From Haliclona indistincta (taxonomy: Eukaryota > Porifera > Demospongiae > Haplosclerida > Chalinidae): DNA of 64,000 bases. This document shows, piece after piece, positions 61,431 to 64,000 of the stretch (positions within the stretch are counted from its first letter, which is position 1; every line of letters begins with the position of its first letter). The notes below the pieces were generated by a model. It had not been told where the DNA came from. It did not search any database and saw nothing but the letters and a program-made list of their open reading frames with translations. The translations under genes were made by a program, and so were the position numbers. Location: the NCBI GenBank assembly GCA_964017065.1, contig OZ024783.1, forward strand, positions 4,719,399 to 4,783,398, in the 5' to 3' direction.

Positions 61431-63499
61431 TCATGATCTAGTGTTCAGCCATTCCCTGATCCCAGCAGCTGTACTGATCTCATCAGCTTCCTCTAAAGTG
61501 TTGATGATAGTCTCCCAGGTGAATGGAACCTTTTGCTCTCGTTTCCATTGCTCAAACACCATCATACAGAGACGAACTGGATCATTGGTATGTTTCTCAC
61601 ATATAGATAGAGTTGACGTTTCGATATCCAACAGAGATCCTATCTCATACCACTTGGCCGGGACCTTCTTAGCAACAAGGCTCATCAGTTTTGACGTTTT
61701 TGGAGCTTCAGAATAGGCAGAAGCCTTGTCTGTAATGGACAAATACCCGATAACTGCATGATCTATAATATGGCTGTCATTACTTGATGTCCGTGCTAAA
61801 GGCTGCTGGGTCAGTGACTGTAGTGGTGTTACTGTAGCTGAGGGTTGTGTCGCTAATGGTGATGCTGTACTCACAGAAGACACTGCATAGCATGATCATT
61901 ATTCAGTAAACCTGACTATGCTTGATAATTACCTGCAGTAGCTTTATCACCTTCAGGCTGAGGATAGCGTATGTGGAAGCTGTTGGGAGAAGGAAGTCCT
62001 TTAATGACCACTTTGTGACATAGCTGATGAACTTGACGGCTCTCATCAGAGAGCAGACATAACTGAAATCCACAGTGAGGAATTGTTCTACCGACTTGGT
62101 AGTACTTGATTGCATCTTTAACAATCTGAATAATTTTATGCAATTCAAATAAAACAATCCTATAGCTGTACCTGAGGAGGTGTTAAAGGGAGTATTTTCC
62201 ATGAATCAACCTCCTGTTCTTGCTGATCGAGCTCAATCACAGAACTGGGGTCATCAACAAAACGGCAGATGGTGAGTTTAGTGCAGTCAACACTCCAGTT
62301 CTCATACTGCTCCTTTACTTCCTGAGATGAGAAAGAATGAACAGAGTGTCAGTTTTTTACGCAGAATTAAAAAACCTTCAAATTAGGCTTAAGGTCTCTC
62401 ACAATCACAAAGTGGAAATCAACAGTCAGAGGACTGGCTAGTCGTTGCTTGTAGAACATGAAGCCTGTACAGAGTGTGTCTGTATCCTCTGGTGCTGTTT
62501 CTCCTAGTAATGAGAACTGCTTCAGCTTGATGGCTCCATACTGAGTGTGTGAGCTGAACAATCCCTCTCGTTCACGGAATCTGTATGGCAGCTGACTCTG
62601 CGAGCACTTGGCGATGATGAACTTGAACTGGGAGCATTGATCCTCACTGCGTACAACAGCGCAATGCTGTATGTTGACTGACACCTCTTTTATGAACTCC
62701 ATGCTGGATGAGACCCAGTAGATGGCACTGATCAACTGCCTGTTCTCAGGGAACTTAAACTGGCCGGCTAGAATCACCTTCACGCCCACACTGACAGTCA
62801 CTTCAGGAGGAACAGCGCCTTCAGGGATCTCAATGAAGAACCCATAGCCAGGCCACTCTACTTTCTGAGGCTTGTCTCCCACAACCTCCAGTACAGTCTC
62901 CTTGTACACTTCAACACCACGCAGGAAGTCTGCACCACATGCACAGTCACAAACTGAAGGAGATGCATTAGTATAGCTTACCTGGAGCAACTGCTAAATA
63001 GTCAGCTTGCACTCCAGCTTCGACCACACACCTTGGTTTGATAGCTACAGTATAGTGAGCTACTAGCAGCAGCTGTGAGCTGGGCAGCATTACTCACCAT
63101 TTTCCTGATTGCCAGCACTGAGTGAGAGTTCCTGTTTGTGGAGCAGTTGTTTGTAGCTGATTTTCAGTTGATCAACTGTGGAATACAATAACAAGTGCTA
63201 GATACATTAATCACTCACTCTAATACTCACATTTCTCTAGCATCCGTTGACCATCACTTTCCAACATTGAGATCTGCTGATCTCTAGCATAGGCCATTCT
63301 CTTGGTTTGCTCCAGTACTCTTAGAAGCTCTTGCTGTTCCTCCTCACTAGCTGTACATGTCAGCTGGGTCTTATACTCATGGATGACTATCGTCACAGTG
63401 TAAATACAGTGAGATGCAGAGCTGCAGTATAGAGATACTTACCATCTGCAGTGAGGTCCGCCTGTGTGGTAACATCGCTAGATAGCTTACTCTGTGCAA
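61431..63499 (-). CDS. Coiled coil-ZU5-Death protein C2
   Basis: Predicted exons: 63443-63499, 63231-63386 (coiled coil ending LMLEKC-like), 63098-63175, 62982-63044, 62376-62953 (ZU5, YGFFIEIPEGAVPPE), 62172-62321, 61933-62125 (PHCGFQLCLLSDES), 61431-61882 (Thr/Ser-rich linker then Death domain, KKVPAKWYEIGSLLDI). Joins keep phase where checked. The ZU5 exon is close to C1 in sequence, but the Death exons have diverged much more. No start exon is seen. Compared with C1, the 63098-63175 exon is twice as long and the Death exon follows without a large repeat-filled intron. No stop or shift was found, so it may be functional apart from the missing 5' end. Confidence 0.82.
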
Positions 63500-64000
63500 C
63501 TGCAATGAGAATGAAGAACAGATTTCACAAAACCCTCGGCGTGTTGCACATTGTAAAGTTAGCGTCTTGGTTACGGTTTGCAGAAGGAGCTTTGCAGCTA
63601 AAGCCAACCACCCTAGTGCTAACCAGAAGACAGCAAAGTGCTGAACCACAGGACAAGTTGTGTCAAGTGGGCGTGACCGTGAACGCTGAGTAGGTAGCCA
63701 TTGCTCATGGCTTTGATAGGCTTTTTATTGACATATATACGCACCCCTATAGCTGTCCTGAAGTTTAGATGGAATCTACAAGTACCTAGATAGTCAACTA
63801 TGGGCGATTTTGTCGTCAGAGAGGTCCAAGATGGCCGTCAAGGTGAGCCAGCTAGCCATAACTCGAGAACGAAAGCACTTTAGCAAAATCCACGAGTCAA
63901 ATTGCAAGCCCTTGCGGTACTTATCATGTCATAACTTTACCAGCGCGTAAAAGTGATCGCTGTTCTCTGCAGCTCGATGGACAGCGATTTGCAAACCAAG
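63500..64000. other. Sequence 5' of C2, no exon recognised
   Basis: The two upstream coiled-coil exons seen in C1 (25175-25354 and 25409-25468) have no counterpart here. No repeat known from the window is present, so C2 may start with an unrelated 5' region. Confidence 0.5.

Overview
This is eukaryotic, intron-rich, AT-rich animal DNA, most likely from a demosponge (Amphimedon queenslandica or a relative). That placement is inference. It rests on compact genes with short introns, repeated Death-domain genes (ZU5-Death; ankyrin-Roc-COR-Death), a receptor-tail fragment dense in tyrosine motifs, and a very heavy load of foldback/MITE repeats. There is no rRNA, tRNA, CRISPR or operon structure. 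Nearly all genes read on the minus strand. The exception at the left edge is the last exon of an arylsulfatase on the plus strand.

Reading the minus strand from high to low coordinates, three gene types recur in order. C is coiled coil-ZU5-Death. A is the C-terminal part of a tomosyn (STXBP5/Lgl family) gene. B is ankyrin repeats-Roc-COR-Death-C-terminal hydrophobic tail. The series is C2 (63.5-61.4 kb), A4 (53.4-49.9), B3 (49.0-41.7), A3 (39.6-33.5), B2 (32.7-31.3), C1 (25.5-20.8), A2 (20.4-14.3), B1 (13.6-12.0), A1 (10.9-2.1). Shared features pair A4 with A2, B3 with B1, A3 with A1 and C2 with C1. The simplest reading is one block C-A-B-A(-B) duplicated once as a ~25-30 kb segmental duplication, after an older A-B duplication. 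B3 and the two C genes look most intact. B1, A1 and A3 carry frameshifts, stops or a broken splice site, and every tomosyn copy lacks its N-terminal part.

The rest is mobile DNA, often with a paralogous empty site inside the same window, so element ends and target duplications can be read directly. There are several TA-duplicating families: GAGTAA foldbacks of 1.4 kb, 183/184-bp CAGCG MITEs, a CCGTATAGCGGG MITE, and a 1.9 kb foldback with coding remnants. A TAGCCTCG family makes exact 10-bp duplications, and one copy carries a RecQ-like helicase fragment. Others are an element with a 9-bp duplication, a foldback packed with ATCCATGGAT with a 6-bp duplication, a hAT-like MITE with an 8-bp duplication, a ~1.2 kb composite repeat in at least five copies, and a nested array of elements with GC-rich hairpin ends (54.4-58.3 kb). 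Long TGAG, GACA and GA microsatellites and a 169-bp satellite fill tomosyn introns.

Functionally, C and B encode Death-domain signalling or scaffold proteins of the kind used in apoptosis and innate immunity. Tomosyn fragments are interleaved with them by duplication; no shared pathway can be shown from sequence alone. One 200-N assembly gap lies at 833-1032. Exon limits are hand-predicted from splice signals and phase.
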